Below are positions 1 to 8,702 of a stretch of DNA of 64,000 nt, piece by piece. The translations under genes and the position numbers were made by a program. Every line of letters begins with the position of its first letter. Within the stretch, counting starts at the first letter, position 1. This DNA comes from Acidobacteriota bacterium (GTDB lineage Bacteria; Acidobacteriota; Holophagae; Holophagales; Holophagaceae), in NCBI GenBank assembly GCA_016195985.1, contig JACPYP010000022.1, positions 248,001 through 312,000 on the forward strand, read 5' to 3'. The notes under the pieces are model-generated. The model did not search any database, was not told the origin of the DNA, and saw only the letters and a program-made list of their open reading frames with translations.

Positions 1-712
1 GGCGCCTGGCATTGAGGGCCCGCAGCAGCTTCGCCGCGCAGGCCGACGCGTCCATGGCATACCGCTCGGCCTGGCCTTTGCGGCTCTCCAGGTAGCCGGC
101 GATGACCGGTTCGTACCGCGTGCCCCGGGAGCGCTGAGGCAGGTCCCCCCAGACCAGGGGCAGGCTGTCGCGGAAGGCGGTGCGGATGGCGCCGGGCTCC
201 ACCAGCACCACAGCCACCTCCCGGCCCACCTCCAGGCGCAGGCTTTCGGCCAGGGCCACCACCGCGTGCTTGGAGGCGTTGTAGGCTCCTCCCAGAGGAA
301 TGGAAAGGCGGCCGAGCATCGAGGCCACCTGCAGGATGCGCGCGCCGGGCTCCCGCCGCAGCAGGGGCAGGAAGGCGTTGGTCACCTGGTGAAGGCCGAC
401 GACGTTCGTTTCAAACTGCGCCCGCAGTTCCTCGGCGCGGAGCAGCTCCAGGGGCCCCACCTGGCCATACCCCGCGTTGTTCACCAGGGCCTTGAAGCGC
501 AGGTCCGCGCAGGCCGCGGCGGCGCGGGCGATGCTGTCGGCGTCGGCCACATCCAGGGCGAGGAGGCGGAGGTCTTCTCCGGCCGGAAGGTCCGCCAGGC
601 TCTCCACCCTGCGGGCCGTAGCCACCACGCCCCAGCCCGAGGCCCGGCAGAGCGGCACCAGGGCCCTCCCGATGCCCGTGGAACATCCCGTGATCAGCAC
701 CCAGTTCCGCAT
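1..712 (-). CDS. SDR family oxidoreductase, C-terminus cut by window edge
   Basis: Short-chain dehydrogenase/reductase, an NAD(P)(H)-dependent cytoplasmic oxidoreductase of unknown substrate. The cofactor-binding motif TGCSTGIG is at residues 8-15, the NNAG motif near residue 76 and the catalytic YNASK motif near residue 143, followed by a PG segment (VEPGAIRTAF), all in the usual order and spacing. The ATG is preceded by GGATGGGAGC. About 237 codons are present, so only the very C-terminus lies outside the window. The classical fold and catalytic residues are clear, but the substrate cannot be assigned. Confidence 0.9.
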   Translation of the reverse strand, partial: MRNWVLITGCSTGIGRALVPLCRASGWGVVATARRVESLADLPAGEDLRLLALDVADADSIARAAAACADLRFKALVNNAGYGQVGPLELLRAEELRAQFETNVVGLHQVTNAFLPLLRREPGARILQVASMLGRLSIPLGGAYNASKHAVVALAESLRLEVGREVAVVLVEPGAIRTAFRDSLPLVWGDLPQRSRGTRYEPVIAGYLESRKGQAERYAMDASACAAKLLRALNARR

Positions 713-733
713 GCTCCCATCCTTCCATAAACA

Positions 734-766
734 AGCGGAGAGGACGCGCCAGGCGGCCTCTCCGCT
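734..766 (-). terminator. intrinsic terminator-like hairpin after the small secreted protein gene
   Basis: Perfect 10-bp inverted repeat AGCGGAGAGG / CCTCTCCGCT with a 13-nt loop. Read on the minus strand it follows the stop codon of the gene ending at 784 and is followed by a T-rich stretch (TTGTTTATGG). It separates that gene from the downstream SDR gene. Confidence 0.6.
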
Positions 767-783
767 GGATGTCCCGGCTGCGG

Positions 784-1080
784 CTACTTCTTCTTGGCGC
801 CCTTGGCATCCTTCTTGTCGCCGCCCTTGCCTTCGATCTTGGTGGCCACCTGCTTGTAGGTGACAGTCACCTTGTCGCCGGCCTTGACGGCATCCTTGCC
901 GGCGGTGCTCCCATCGGTATAGAAGCGCCACTCTTCCTTGCCCAAATCCAAAGTGAAGCTGTCGGCGGAGACTTCTTTCACGACTCCGGTCTTCTGGTAG
1001 CTGGCCGCGGCGGCGGCCCAGCCCAGGGCGGCGCCCAGAACGGCAGTGGCGGAAAGCACGGCGAGAGACTTGATGCGCAT
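784..1080 (-). CDS. small secreted protein, hypothetical
   Basis: A 98-residue protein with a cleavable-looking signal peptide (MRIKSLAVLSATAVLGAALGW, hydrophobic to about residue 24), a short beta-rich middle (GVVKEVSADSFTLDLG) and a lysine-rich tail ending KKDAKGAKKK. The middle resembles short OB-like secreted domains, but I do not recognise a named family. The ATG at 1080 was chosen over the upstream GTG at 1086 because AGGAG sits 5 nt before it. Probably periplasmic; function unknown. Confidence 0.7.
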   Translation of the reverse strand: MRIKSLAVLSATAVLGAALGWAAAAASYQKTGVVKEVSADSFTLDLGKEEWRFYTDGSTAGKDAVKAGDKVTVTYKQVATKIEGKGGDKKDAKGAKKK

Positions 1081-1118
1081 GGGCACTCCTCAGGAAAGGT
1101 GCGCCCAGGCTATCAGAA

Positions 1119-2840
1119 TCAGACCAGGGCCAGCAGTCCCACCAGGTAGAAACTCATATCCACGCTCAGCTCGAAACGGTTCCGCCCGGTGGTGAAGCGC
1201 TCGTGGTAGAGCCAGAGGTAGAGCATCGGGTAGGCTGCGCAAATGACCAGCACCAGGGCCACCGCGAGGGGATGTCCTTGGCTCCGGCTGTCGAAGGTGA
1301 GCCAGAGGGTGCCCGCCAGCAGGGTACCCAGCAGGCCCAGCAGGACCGCCTGGGTGGCCCGCTTCCCCAGCAGGATGGGCAACGTCTCCTTGCCCACGAT
1401 TTGATCGTTCTGCATGTCGTGGATTTCGTAGATCACCGTGCGGACGAAGGCCAGCACGCCCACCAGGAAGATGGCCGCGAAAGCCCGCAGATCCCAGGCC
1501 CGTCCTTCCTGCCAGACGGGGGTGATGACCGCCACCGTGGCCAGGGCCAGGGCCACCACCACATCCTTCGAACCGGGAATCCGCCGCAAGGCCCACTCCC
1601 TGCCGCCCAGGCGGACGCGCTGCTTGTAGGCCGCCCCCACCAGCGAGGCGGCGGCCACGATGCCCAGCACCTTGCCGCCCAGGCTGGCGGCCAGGCCGAA
1701 GGTCAGCGCCAGGGCCGCCAGGGCCGAAGCCAGCAGCACCCTGCGGTTGCGCTCCAGGAACCGGGCGCGGGCAGGCCCCTTGGCGCCCAGGCCCAAGGGA
1801 TCGAGGAAGGGGCTCAGCAGGTACATGGCCAGCACGTAGGCGGCCGTGAGCAAGGGATAGCGCCAGCCCAGGGGCAGGCCCAGCCAGTGGTGCACGCCCA
1901 GGGTCATCAATCCCGCGCCGATGGCCATCAGTGAGGAGCTCCCGAAGGCGCCCTGGAGGAAGCTGCGCCAGCGGCTGGGACCATCGCCCAGCTGCTCGAG
2001 CACGTCCACCACCTCGTCCACCAGCCAGGTCGGCGTGGAGGCGCCGGCCAGCACGCCGACGGTTTCCCGGCCCGTGAAGGCAGCGAGATCCAGTTCCGAG
2101 GCCGTCTCCACGTACTGCACCGGCTTGCCGTAGTGGTGGGCCAGTTCCGCCAGATGCTTGGTGTTGCTGGAGGCCTTGCCTCCCACGACGATCACCGCAT
2201 CCACCGTGCGGGCCAGTTCCCTGGCCTCGTCCTGGCGCATCCAGGTGTCTTCGCAGATGGTGTTCTCGAACACCGCGTCGCCCGCGCGGCCGCGGAGGTA
2301 GTCGGTGATGGCGTGGTAGTCCTTCACCGTGAAGGTGGTCTGGGCCACCACCAGCACCTTCTTCAGCTGCTCGTCCGTGAGGGCCTCGGCCTCGGCCATG
2401 CTGGCCACGATGACCGAGCCGTGCTCCGCGAAGCTGCGGTGGGCCACGCTTTCCGCATGGCCGTGGCTGCCCAGGATCACAGTGAAGTAGCCCTTGGGGC
2501 TCCATTTCTTGATCTTGTGGTGGACCTTGGCCACCTCGGGGCAGGTGGCGTTCACGATGGTCAACTCGCCCTTGGCCTGGCGCTCTTTCAGCCCCCGCAG
2601 ATCCTGGATGGGGATGCCGTGGGCGCGGATCACCACCGTGCCGTTCTGCACCTTGTCGGGCGCTTCGGCCACGGCCACGCCCCGCTTGCCGATGAGTTCC
2701 AAGGCCTGCGGATTGTGGATGAGGGGCCCGAGGGTCTGCACCGCCCGGCCGTCGTTGCGCACCGAGGCCTCCAGCACCGCGTCCATGGCGCGCTTCACGC
2801 CCCAGCAGAATCCCGCGGTCTTGGCGACGATCACCTTCAT
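1119..2840 (-). CDS. ispH: IspH-UbiA fusion: HMBPP reductase with C-terminal prenyltransferase-like membrane domain
   Basis: Residues 1-295 are 4-hydroxy-3-methylbut-2-enyl diphosphate reductase, the last step of the MEP isoprenoid pathway, making IPP and DMAPP. The three cysteines that bind the iron-sulfur cluster are C12 (AGFCWGV), C100 (NATCPEV) and C196 (NTICEDT). Residues about 300-573 form a polytopic membrane domain like UbiA prenyltransferases, with the second Asp-rich motif (EIHDMQNDQ, then GKETLP) near 475-479. The first Asp-rich motif is poor (FLDPLGLG near 346), so catalysis by this half is uncertain. The reading frame is continuous with no internal start needed. The fusion would put a DMAPP/IPP source next to a prenyl-transfer module at the membrane; that link is inference. 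Confidence 0.9.
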   Translation of the reverse strand: MKVIVAKTAGFCWGVKRAMDAVLEASVRNDGRAVQTLGPLIHNPQALELIGKRGVAVAEAPDKVQNGTVVIRAHGIPIQDLRGLKERQAKGELTIVNATCPEVAKVHHKIKKWSPKGYFTVILGSHGHAESVAHRSFAEHGSVIVASMAEAEALTDEQLKKVLVVAQTTFTVKDYHAITDYLRGRAGDAVFENTICEDTWMRQDEARELARTVDAVIVVGGKASSNTKHLAELAHHYGKPVQYVETASELDLAAFTGRETVGVLAGASTPTWLVDEVVDVLEQLGDGPSRWRSFLQGAFGSSSLMAIGAGLMTLGVHHWLGLPLGWRYPLLTAAYVLAMYLLSPFLDPLGLGAKGPARARFLERNRRVLLASALAALALTFGLAASLGGKVLGIVAAASLVGAAYKQRVRLGGREWALRRIPGSKDVVVALALATVAVITPVWQEGRAWDLRAFAAIFLVGVLAFVRTVIYEIHDMQNDQIVGKETLPILLGKRATQAVLLGLLGTLLAGTLWLTFDSRSQGHPLAVALVLVICAAYPMLYLWLYHERFTTGRNRFELSVDMSFYLVGLLALV

Positions 2841-2854
2841 GGCAGCCCCTGAAT

Positions 2855-2873
2855 CCTGACCAGGTTGGTCAGG
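2855..2873. promoter_or_regulatory. perfect inverted repeat in the ispH/ppc divergent region
   Basis: CCTGACCA-GGT-TGGTCAGG, a perfect 8-bp palindrome with a 3-nt spacer, located 15-33 bp upstream of the ispH-ubiA start and about 155 bp upstream of ppc. Size and symmetry suit a dimeric repressor operator or an mRNA leader hairpin for ispH. No regulator is identified. Confidence 0.4.
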
Positions 2874-3027
2874 TTATTCATCATAGCGCCGGGAAGGTGG
2901 CGGCGCACCCTTCTCCATCCCCCGGAAGCCCCCTCGCCCTCGCCGCGGACGGAAGCCCTATGGCCGGCGGAATTCCCTTAATCTGGCAATGGTGCCTTTC
3001 TTCCCCCCATTCCACCAGGACGCTGCC

Positions 3028-5769
3028 ATGGAAGTTTCTTCCACCGACAAGGACTTGCCCCTTAAGGAGGACATCCGCCAACTGGGCCGGATGCTGGGCG
3101 ACACCATCCGGGACCAAGAAGGCGAAGACACCTTCCATCTCATCGAAAGCGTCCGGAAAAGCGCCGTGCGCTTCCGGCGGGCCATGGATCCAGGGGCCAG
3201 CGAGGAGCTGAAGAAGATCCTCCGGGACCTGAGCCCCGGAAGGGCCGTCCTGGTCGTCCGCGCCTTCAGCTACTTCTCCCAGCTGGCCAACCTGGCCGAG
3301 GACCAGCACCACATCCGCCGCTCCCGCACCCACCGCATGGCCCAGGAAGCGCCCCGCCCCAGTTCCCTGGGACACGCCCTGGCCCAGGCTTCGGCCGCGG
3401 GCCTCGACGCGAAGGGCCTCCAGGCCTTCTTCGCCGGAGCCCTGGTGCGCCCCGTGCTCACGGCCCACCCCACCGAAGTGCAGCGCAAGAGCATCCTCAA
3501 CGCCCAGGTGGAGATCGCCCGGCTGCTGGACGAGCGGGACCGCAGCGCCTCCACCCCCCGGGAAGCGGCCCTCCGCGAGGAACAGCTGCAGCGGCAGGTG
3601 CTGCTGCTTTGGCAGACGCGGATGCTGCGGCCCCAGCGCCCTGCCGTGACGGACGAGGTGTCGAACGCCCTCTCCTATTTCGAACGCATCTTCCTCCGTC
3701 AGCTCCCGGCCCTGTACGCGGATCTGGAGGACCGCCTGGCCCTGGATCCGGCCTGGGGGGACGCGGAGCTTCCCCCCTTCTTCCAGCTGGGCAGCTGGAT
3801 CGGCGGCGACCGGGACGGCCACCCCTTCGTGACCGCCGAGGTGCTGCGGCAGACCCTGGATCTCCAAAGCCGCACCATCCTGGATTTTCTGCTCCAGGAA
3901 ATCCAGTCCCTGGGTGAAGAGCTTTCCCTCAGCCTCCAGGTGTCGCGGACTTCCCAGGCCGTGCTGGACTTGGCAGACCGGTCCGGCGACGCTTCGCCCC
4001 AGCGCCAGGATGAAGCCTACCGGCGGGCCCTCATCCTGGTGCACCGGCGGCTCAGCGCCACCCAAAGGCAGGACCCGGCCGATGCGCGGACGGAGAAGGC
4101 CGAGCCCTACGCTTCCGCCGAGGATCTGAAAGCCGATCTGGATGTGCTGGACCAATCGCTGCGCCACCACGGCGGGCGCCGCCTGGCCCGGGGACGCCTG
4201 CGGGACCTGCGGCGGACCGTTTCCATTTTCGGCTTCCACCTGGCCCCCGTGGATCTGCGCCAGGGATCAGAAGTGCATGGCCGCGTGGTGGCTGAACTGC
4301 TGGAAGCCCTGCGCCCGGACGCCGCCTACGCCAGCCTCCCGGAGGCCGCCAAGGTCGCGCTGTTGGCCGCGGAACTGGAAAGCCCCCGCCCCCTCGCCTC
4401 GCCCTTCCTCGCCTACGGCGAAGAAACCCAGCGCGAGCTGGCCCTCTTCAACGCCGCGGCCGCCGCCCACCGGCGCCTTGGAACGGAAGCCCTGCCCAGT
4501 TGCATCATCAGCCACACGGAAGATGTTTCCGACCTGCTGGAGGCGGCGGTGCTGCTGCGCGAGGCAGGCATCCTGCGCCCCGCCGAGCACCAGCTCGACC
4601 TCAACATCATTCCCCTCTTCGAGACCATCGAAGACCTGCAGCGCTCCGGCGACATCCTGGACGGCCTGCTGGCCCTGCCCCTCTATCGCCGCCTGCTGCG
4701 GAGCCGCGGCGACATCCAGGAAGTGATGCTGGGGTACTCCGACAGCAACAAGGACGGAGGCTTCCTCACCTCCCGCTGGGAGCTCTACAAGGCCGAAGGG
4801 CGCCTGCTGAAGGCGGCACGGCGCCACGGCGTCCACCTGCGCCTCTTCCATGGCCGGGGCGGCTCCGTGGGCCGCGGCGGCGGACCCAGCTACGAAGCCA
4901 TCCTGGCCCAGCCGCCCGGCGCCGTGGACGGCCAGATCCGCCTCACAGAACAAGGCGAAGTCATCGCCGCGAAATATGGACATCCCGCCGTGGCCCGCCG
5001 CAACCTCGAAGTGCTGGTGGCCGCCACCCTGGAAGCCAGCCTGCCCGTGGTGAGGGACCCCGGGGCCGATCCGCGTTTCATCGACGCCATGGATGCCCTC
5101 TCCGCACAGGCATGCCGCGCCTACCGCGACCTGGTATACCGCGCGCCGGATTTCGAGCGCTACTTCTGGGAATCCACCCCCATCGCCGAAATCGCCCAGC
5201 TCAACATCGGCTCCCGGCCCGCCAGCCGGAAGGGCGGCCGCTCCATCGCGGATCTGCGGGCCATCCCATGGGTGTTCAGCTGGAGCCAGTGCCGCCTGAT
5301 GCTTCCGGGATGGTACGGCTTCGGCGCCGCCGTGCGGGCTTTCCAGTCGGAGCGGGGCGAGGCGGGACTGGCCCTGCTGCGCGACATGCACGCCAGCTGG
5401 CCCTACTTCCGCAGCCTCCTGTCCAACATGGACATGGTGCTCGCCAAGGTGGACCTGGCCATCGCCTCCCGCTATGCCGACCTGGTGGCCGACCGCAGTC
5501 TGCGCGATCGCATCTTCACCCAGATCCAGGAGGAATGCGAAACCTCCGTCGCCGCCCTGAAAGCCATCACCGGCCAGCAGGAGCTCCTGGAGAGCAACCC
5601 CTACCTGATGCGCTCCATCCAGCACCGGTTCCCCTACCTGGACCCCCTGAACCACCTGCAGGTGGAGCTGCTGCGCCGCTACCGCGCCGGCGGGGCCGAC
5701 GAACGGACCGAACGGGGCATCCTGCTGTCCATCAACGGCCTCGCCTCCGGCTTGCGGAACAGCGGCTGA
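3028..5769 (+). CDS. ppc: phosphoenolpyruvate carboxylase
   Basis: Anaplerotic carboxylation of PEP to oxaloacetate in the cytoplasm. About 913 residues, close to the usual bacterial length. Catalytic motifs are TAHPTE (from residue 145), LGYSDSNKDGG near 569 and the FHGRGGSVGRGGGP loop near 610, with GSRPASRK further on. The C-terminus is RNSG where most family members end RNTG; the terminal glycine is kept. The start at 3028 begins the conserved-looking MEVSSTDKD; an upstream in-frame ATG at 2989 would add 13 unlikely residues. It is convergent with the nor gene across a strong hairpin. Confidence 0.97.
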   Translation: MEVSSTDKDLPLKEDIRQLGRMLGDTIRDQEGEDTFHLIESVRKSAVRFRRAMDPGASEELKKILRDLSPGRAVLVVRAFSYFSQLANLAEDQHHIRRSRTHRMAQEAPRPSSLGHALAQASAAGLDAKGLQAFFAGALVRPVLTAHPTEVQRKSILNAQVEIARLLDERDRSASTPREAALREEQLQRQVLLLWQTRMLRPQRPAVTDEVSNALSYFERIFLRQLPALYADLEDRLALDPAWGDAELPPFFQLGSWIGGDRDGHPFVTAEVLRQTLDLQSRTILDFLLQEIQSLGEELSLSLQVSRTSQAVLDLADRSGDASPQRQDEAYRRALILVHRRLSATQRQDPADARTEKAEPYASAEDLKADLDVLDQSLRHHGGRRLARGRLRDLRRTVSIFGFHLAPVDLRQGSEVHGRVVAELLEALRPDAAYASLPEAAKVALLAAELESPRPLASPFLAYGEETQRELALFNAAAAAHRRLGTEALPSCIISHTEDVSDLLEAAVLLREAGILRPAEHQLDLNIIPLFETIEDLQRSGDILDGLLALPLYRRLLRSRGDIQEVMLGYSDSNKDGGFLTSRWELYKAEGRLLKAARRHGVHLRLFHGRGGSVGRGGGPSYEAILAQPPGAVDGQIRLTEQGEVIAAKYGHPAVARRNLEVLVAATLEASLPVVRDPGADPRFIDAMDALSAQACRAYRDLVYRAPDFERYFWESTPIAEIAQLNIGSRPASRKGGRSIADLRAIPWVFSWSQCRLMLPGWYGFGAAVRAFQSERGEAGLALLRDMHASWPYFRSLLSNMDMVLAKVDLAIASRYADLVADRSLRDRIFTQIQEECETSVAALKAITGQQELLESNPYLMRSIQHRFPYLDPLNHLQVELLRRYRAGGADERTERGILLSINGLASGLRNSG

Positions 5770-5789
5770 GCGCAAGGCAGGGCGGACAA

Positions 5790-5823
5790 GCGAAGGCCCC
5801 CGCCGGATGGTGGGGGCCTTCGC
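5790..5823. terminator. bidirectional hairpin between ppc and qNor
   Basis: GCGAAGGCCCCC / GGGGGCCTTCGC, a perfect 12-bp stem with a 10-nt loop, in the short gap between the convergent ppc and nitric oxide reductase genes. There is no long T tract, but position and strength suggest a shared terminator. Confidence 0.7.
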
Positions 5824-5890
5824 CCTTCTGGATGTCTTCAGTCGCGGCCAGGGGCACAGCCCCGTCACCCATCTCCCGCGCGGGAGCGGT

Positions 5891-8062
5891 CTACTCGGCG
5901 GACCTCCAACCCCAGGCGCCGATGACGGCCTTGAAGGTGAAGAGAATCACGGCCAGGGCGCCGATGCCGAAGAGCACGTCGCCGGGCATTCGCAGCCAGG
6001 TGAAGGTGCGCATGAGGGGGCTCTGCACCACCTCGGCGCTGCGGGCGAACCAGGTGCCGTGCTCCAGGCTCTGGGCGATCTGGTAGAAGCCGCTGGGGAT
6101 CAGGGAGAACACCAGCATCAGCACCAGACCCAGGTTCAGGCCCCAGAAACCGATCTTCAGCCACTTCTCGTCCCAGGCCTTGTCCGGTGTCATGCCGCGC
6201 AGGGCGAAGAGCATGAGCGAGATGGCCAGGAAGCCGTAGACGCCGAAGAGGGCCGCGTGGCTGTGGATGGGCGTGGTGTTGAGGCCCTGGCCGAAGTAGA
6301 GCACGGAGGGCGGGTTGATGAGCATGCCGAAGACACCGGCGCCCAGGAGGTTCCAGAAGCAGACGGCCGCGAAGAACTTGAAGGGCCACTCATAGCCGCT
6401 GCCGATGGCCTTGCCGGCCCGCAGGCTCTGGGTGATCTCGAAGCCCACGATGGTGAGAGGCACGATCTCAAGCGCACTGAACACGGAGCCCAGGGCCGAA
6501 ATGGAGGCCGGAGAACCCGTGTAGTAGAGGTGGTGGAAGGTGCCGATGACGCCGCTGCCCAGGAAGAGGCCCATGGAGGTGCTCACGGCGCGCAGGGCGG
6601 TGCTTTCGCGCAGCAGGCCCATGCGGGTGGAGAGCAGCGCGATGGCCACGGTGGCGAAGACTTCGAAGAACCCCTCCACCCAGAGGTGGACCACCCACCA
6701 GCGCCAGTACTCGGCCAAGGCGATGTGGGTTTCGCGGGTGTACATGAAGCCCGCGGAGTAGAAGAGCGGGATGGCGACGGCCGACAGCACGAAGAGCTTG
6801 AGCAGGCCCAGGCGGCCCCGCTCGCCCTTCAGGGCGGGAATCAGGGAACGCAGCACCAGCACCAGCCAGATGAGCATGCCGGCGGTGAGCAGGATCTGCC
6901 AGAGGCGGCCCAGCTCCACGTACTCATAGCCCTGGTGGCCCAGCAGGAAGGAACCCGAGAGCTTGCCCACGATGGCCTGGTGCGCGCCGGCGAGGGCGCC
7001 GACCACCACCACCACCAGCGCCGCCAGCAGGCCCGCCACACCCAGCCATTGGCCCTTGGGCTCTTTGGCGCTGAGCTTGGGGCCCAGGTAGAGGCCCGTG
7101 GCCAGCCAGCAGGTGGCGATCCAGAACACGGCCAGCTGGAGGTGCCAGGTGCGGGAAGCGGCGTAGGGCAGGATGTGGGACAGGTCCACGCCGTAGAGGC
7201 CGTTGCCCTCCACCGCATCGTGGGCCGTCAGCACGCCCATGCCGATCTGAACGAGGAACAGGGCCATGGCCACGGCGAAGTAGATGGCCGACCAGCGCTG
7301 GCTGGGGGTGGCCGGCGCCGCCGGAATGGCCTGGGGCGCCGGGAATTCCTCGGCGGGCTGGCTCGCGTGGTGCCAGACCATCAGGCCCACGCCCAGGATC
7401 AGCAGGATGATCGAAAGAATGCTCCAGAGGTGGCTGATGGGCGTGATGCTGTTGCCCACGAGGGATTCCTGGGGCCAGTTCTGGGTGTAGCTGTGATCCG
7501 CGCCGGGGCGGCGGGCGGCGGCAGTCCAGGCCGTCCACAGCCAGAAGTCGGCCACGCGCTCGCCCTCCTGCAAGGTGGGAATCCAGTGGGCCGGAATGGC
7601 GGCGCCCTTGTCTCCCTCCACGGCGATTTTCGCCAATTCAGAGCGGGTCTTCAGGTAGGCCGCGGCCTGGGCAGGACTCAGGGTCAGGGTACCGGTGGAT
7701 GATTCATACCTATTGCTCTGAAATATGGATATGGTTTTGGCCTGGGCATCGGCGGCGGATCCGCCCTCGGCCCGGGCGCCCTCCAGAGTGTGCGAAGCCC
7801 ACTGGTGCAGCGCCTTGGCCGTCCAGTCCGGCGCCAGGTAGGCGCCATGCCCCCAGATGGATCCAATGTGCTGGCCGCCGTGGCCCAGGTAGCTGACTTG
7901 GCCTTCGAGGATCTGACCCGGTCCCACCAGGAGGGCGCCGTCCTCCGCCATGACCCGTTGCGGGATGGGTGGCGCGTTCTGGGCGATTTGCTTCCCCCCC
8001 AGCCCCAGCACGCCGAAGCCCGCCAGGAGCACCAGCAACACCAGCCACCATCTTGCTTTCAT
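5891..8062 (-). CDS. norZ: quinol-dependent nitric oxide reductase (qNor, single subunit)
   Basis: Reduces NO to N2O with electrons from quinol in the inner membrane. It has 723 residues, with one N-terminal helix, a periplasmic segment of about 200 residues (the NorC-like part lacking a CxxCH haem motif, as expected for qNor) and a 12-helix NorB-like core. Haem and Fe_B ligand regions are visible: VVHLWVEGFFE, FHHLYY and the HSHAALFGVYG region. Start at 8062 because GGAGG lies 5 nt before this ATG. No nor accessory genes are adjacent, which suggests NO detoxification rather than a complete denitrification cluster. The upstream palindrome (8123-8142) is a candidate NO- or redox-sensor site. 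Confidence 0.93.
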   Translation of the reverse strand: MKARWWLVLLVLLAGFGVLGLGGKQIAQNAPPIPQRVMAEDGALLVGPGQILEGQVSYLGHGGQHIGSIWGHGAYLAPDWTAKALHQWASHTLEGARAEGGSAADAQAKTISIFQSNRYESSTGTLTLSPAQAAAYLKTRSELAKIAVEGDKGAAIPAHWIPTLQEGERVADFWLWTAWTAAARRPGADHSYTQNWPQESLVGNSITPISHLWSILSIILLILGVGLMVWHHASQPAEEFPAPQAIPAAPATPSQRWSAIYFAVAMALFLVQIGMGVLTAHDAVEGNGLYGVDLSHILPYAASRTWHLQLAVFWIATCWLATGLYLGPKLSAKEPKGQWLGVAGLLAALVVVVVGALAGAHQAIVGKLSGSFLLGHQGYEYVELGRLWQILLTAGMLIWLVLVLRSLIPALKGERGRLGLLKLFVLSAVAIPLFYSAGFMYTRETHIALAEYWRWWVVHLWVEGFFEVFATVAIALLSTRMGLLRESTALRAVSTSMGLFLGSGVIGTFHHLYYTGSPASISALGSVFSALEIVPLTIVGFEITQSLRAGKAIGSGYEWPFKFFAAVCFWNLLGAGVFGMLINPPSVLYFGQGLNTTPIHSHAALFGVYGFLAISLMLFALRGMTPDKAWDEKWLKIGFWGLNLGLVLMLVFSLIPSGFYQIAQSLEHGTWFARSAEVVQSPLMRTFTWLRMPGDVLFGIGALAVILFTFKAVIGAWGWRSAE

Positions 8063-8122
8063 GGGAACCTCCATCGGGGCGCATCCGCTCGCCGGAAAGC
8101 AGTGTTCCACAGTTTTCTATAT

Positions 8123-8142
8123 TTAAGACAAACTATTCTTAA
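8123..8142. promoter_or_regulatory. candidate operator upstream of qNor
   Basis: TTAAGA-N8-TCTTAA, a perfect 6-bp inverted repeat in an AT-rich patch, 61-80 bp upstream of the qNor start and 120 bp from the divergent gene at 8262. The AT-rich symmetric layout is reminiscent of NsrR-type sites, but it does not match FNR (TTGAT-N4-ATCAA). Identity of the regulator is unknown. Confidence 0.5.
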
Positions 8143-8261
8143 TTGTGATCCAGGGCACGCCCCCATTCGCCCCTGCCCAGGCAAAACCACTGGCCTGGAG
8201 GGCAGGATTCCAAGTACCTTGGGCTTGGTTCTCCTGATCTCTTGAAAGGGATTCTTCCTCC

Positions 8262-8702
8262 ATGGCCCATCCCGCCCTATTGCCCGTCGTCCTCACGTGC
8301 AACACGGACCTCCGCTTCATCGACCTGATCCAGGTGGTGGGCGCGGAGTTCCTCAAGCACCTGAGCTTCACCCAGGAAGACGGCGAGCGGCTATGGCTGG
8401 CCATCCAGGAAGGCATCGCCAACGCCATGCGCCACGGCAACAAATTGCAGAAGGACAAGTCCGTCAAGGTGACCTTCACCCCTCGGGTGGACCGCTTCGA
8501 GATCCGCATCGAGGATCGCGGCCCCGGCGTGGATCTGGAGGCCCTGCCCGATCCCAACCTGCCCGAGAACCTGCTCAAGCCAGGCGGCCGCGGCGTCTTC
8601 TTCATGCGCCAGGTGATGGACGAAGTCAGCATGGAACGCACCCCCACCGGCTCCACCTTGGTGCTGGTGAAGGCGCGGAAGGTGAGGGAAGCCCATTCCT
8701 GA
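8262..8702 (+). CDS. RsbW-like serine kinase / anti-sigma ATP-binding protein
   Basis: A 146-residue cytoplasmic GHKL ATPase of the anti-sigma regulatory kinase family (HATPase_c_2). The N box is EGIANAMRHGN (about residues 49-59), the G1 box IEDRGPGVDLEALPDP, and the G2-like segment GRGVFFMRQVMDEV. Such proteins phosphorylate anti-anti-sigma factors or sequester sigma factors. No STAS-domain partner or sigma factor is adjacent, so the target is unknown. The downstream transporter gene overlaps its end if the proposed ATT start is used. Confidence 0.87.
   Translation: MAHPALLPVVLTCNTDLRFIDLIQVVGAEFLKHLSFTQEDGERLWLAIQEGIANAMRHGNKLQKDKSVKVTFTPRVDRFEIRIEDRGPGVDLEALPDPNLPENLLKPGGRGVFFMRQVMDEVSMERTPTGSTLVLVKARKVREAHS

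Noticed and set aside
4267-5868. 533-codon open frame antisense to ppc
   Set aside because: High GC makes long antisense frames common; the + strand encodes an intact PEP carboxylase with all motifs, and the antisense peptide has no family features.
5807-7702. 631-codon open frame antisense to qNor
   Set aside because: His/Gly/Ala/Gln-rich shadow translation of the reductase; no RBS or conserved motifs.
8123-8142. FNR/CRP-type site at qNor
   Set aside because: Half-sites TTAAGA with an 8-nt spacer do not match TTGAT-N4-ATCAA.
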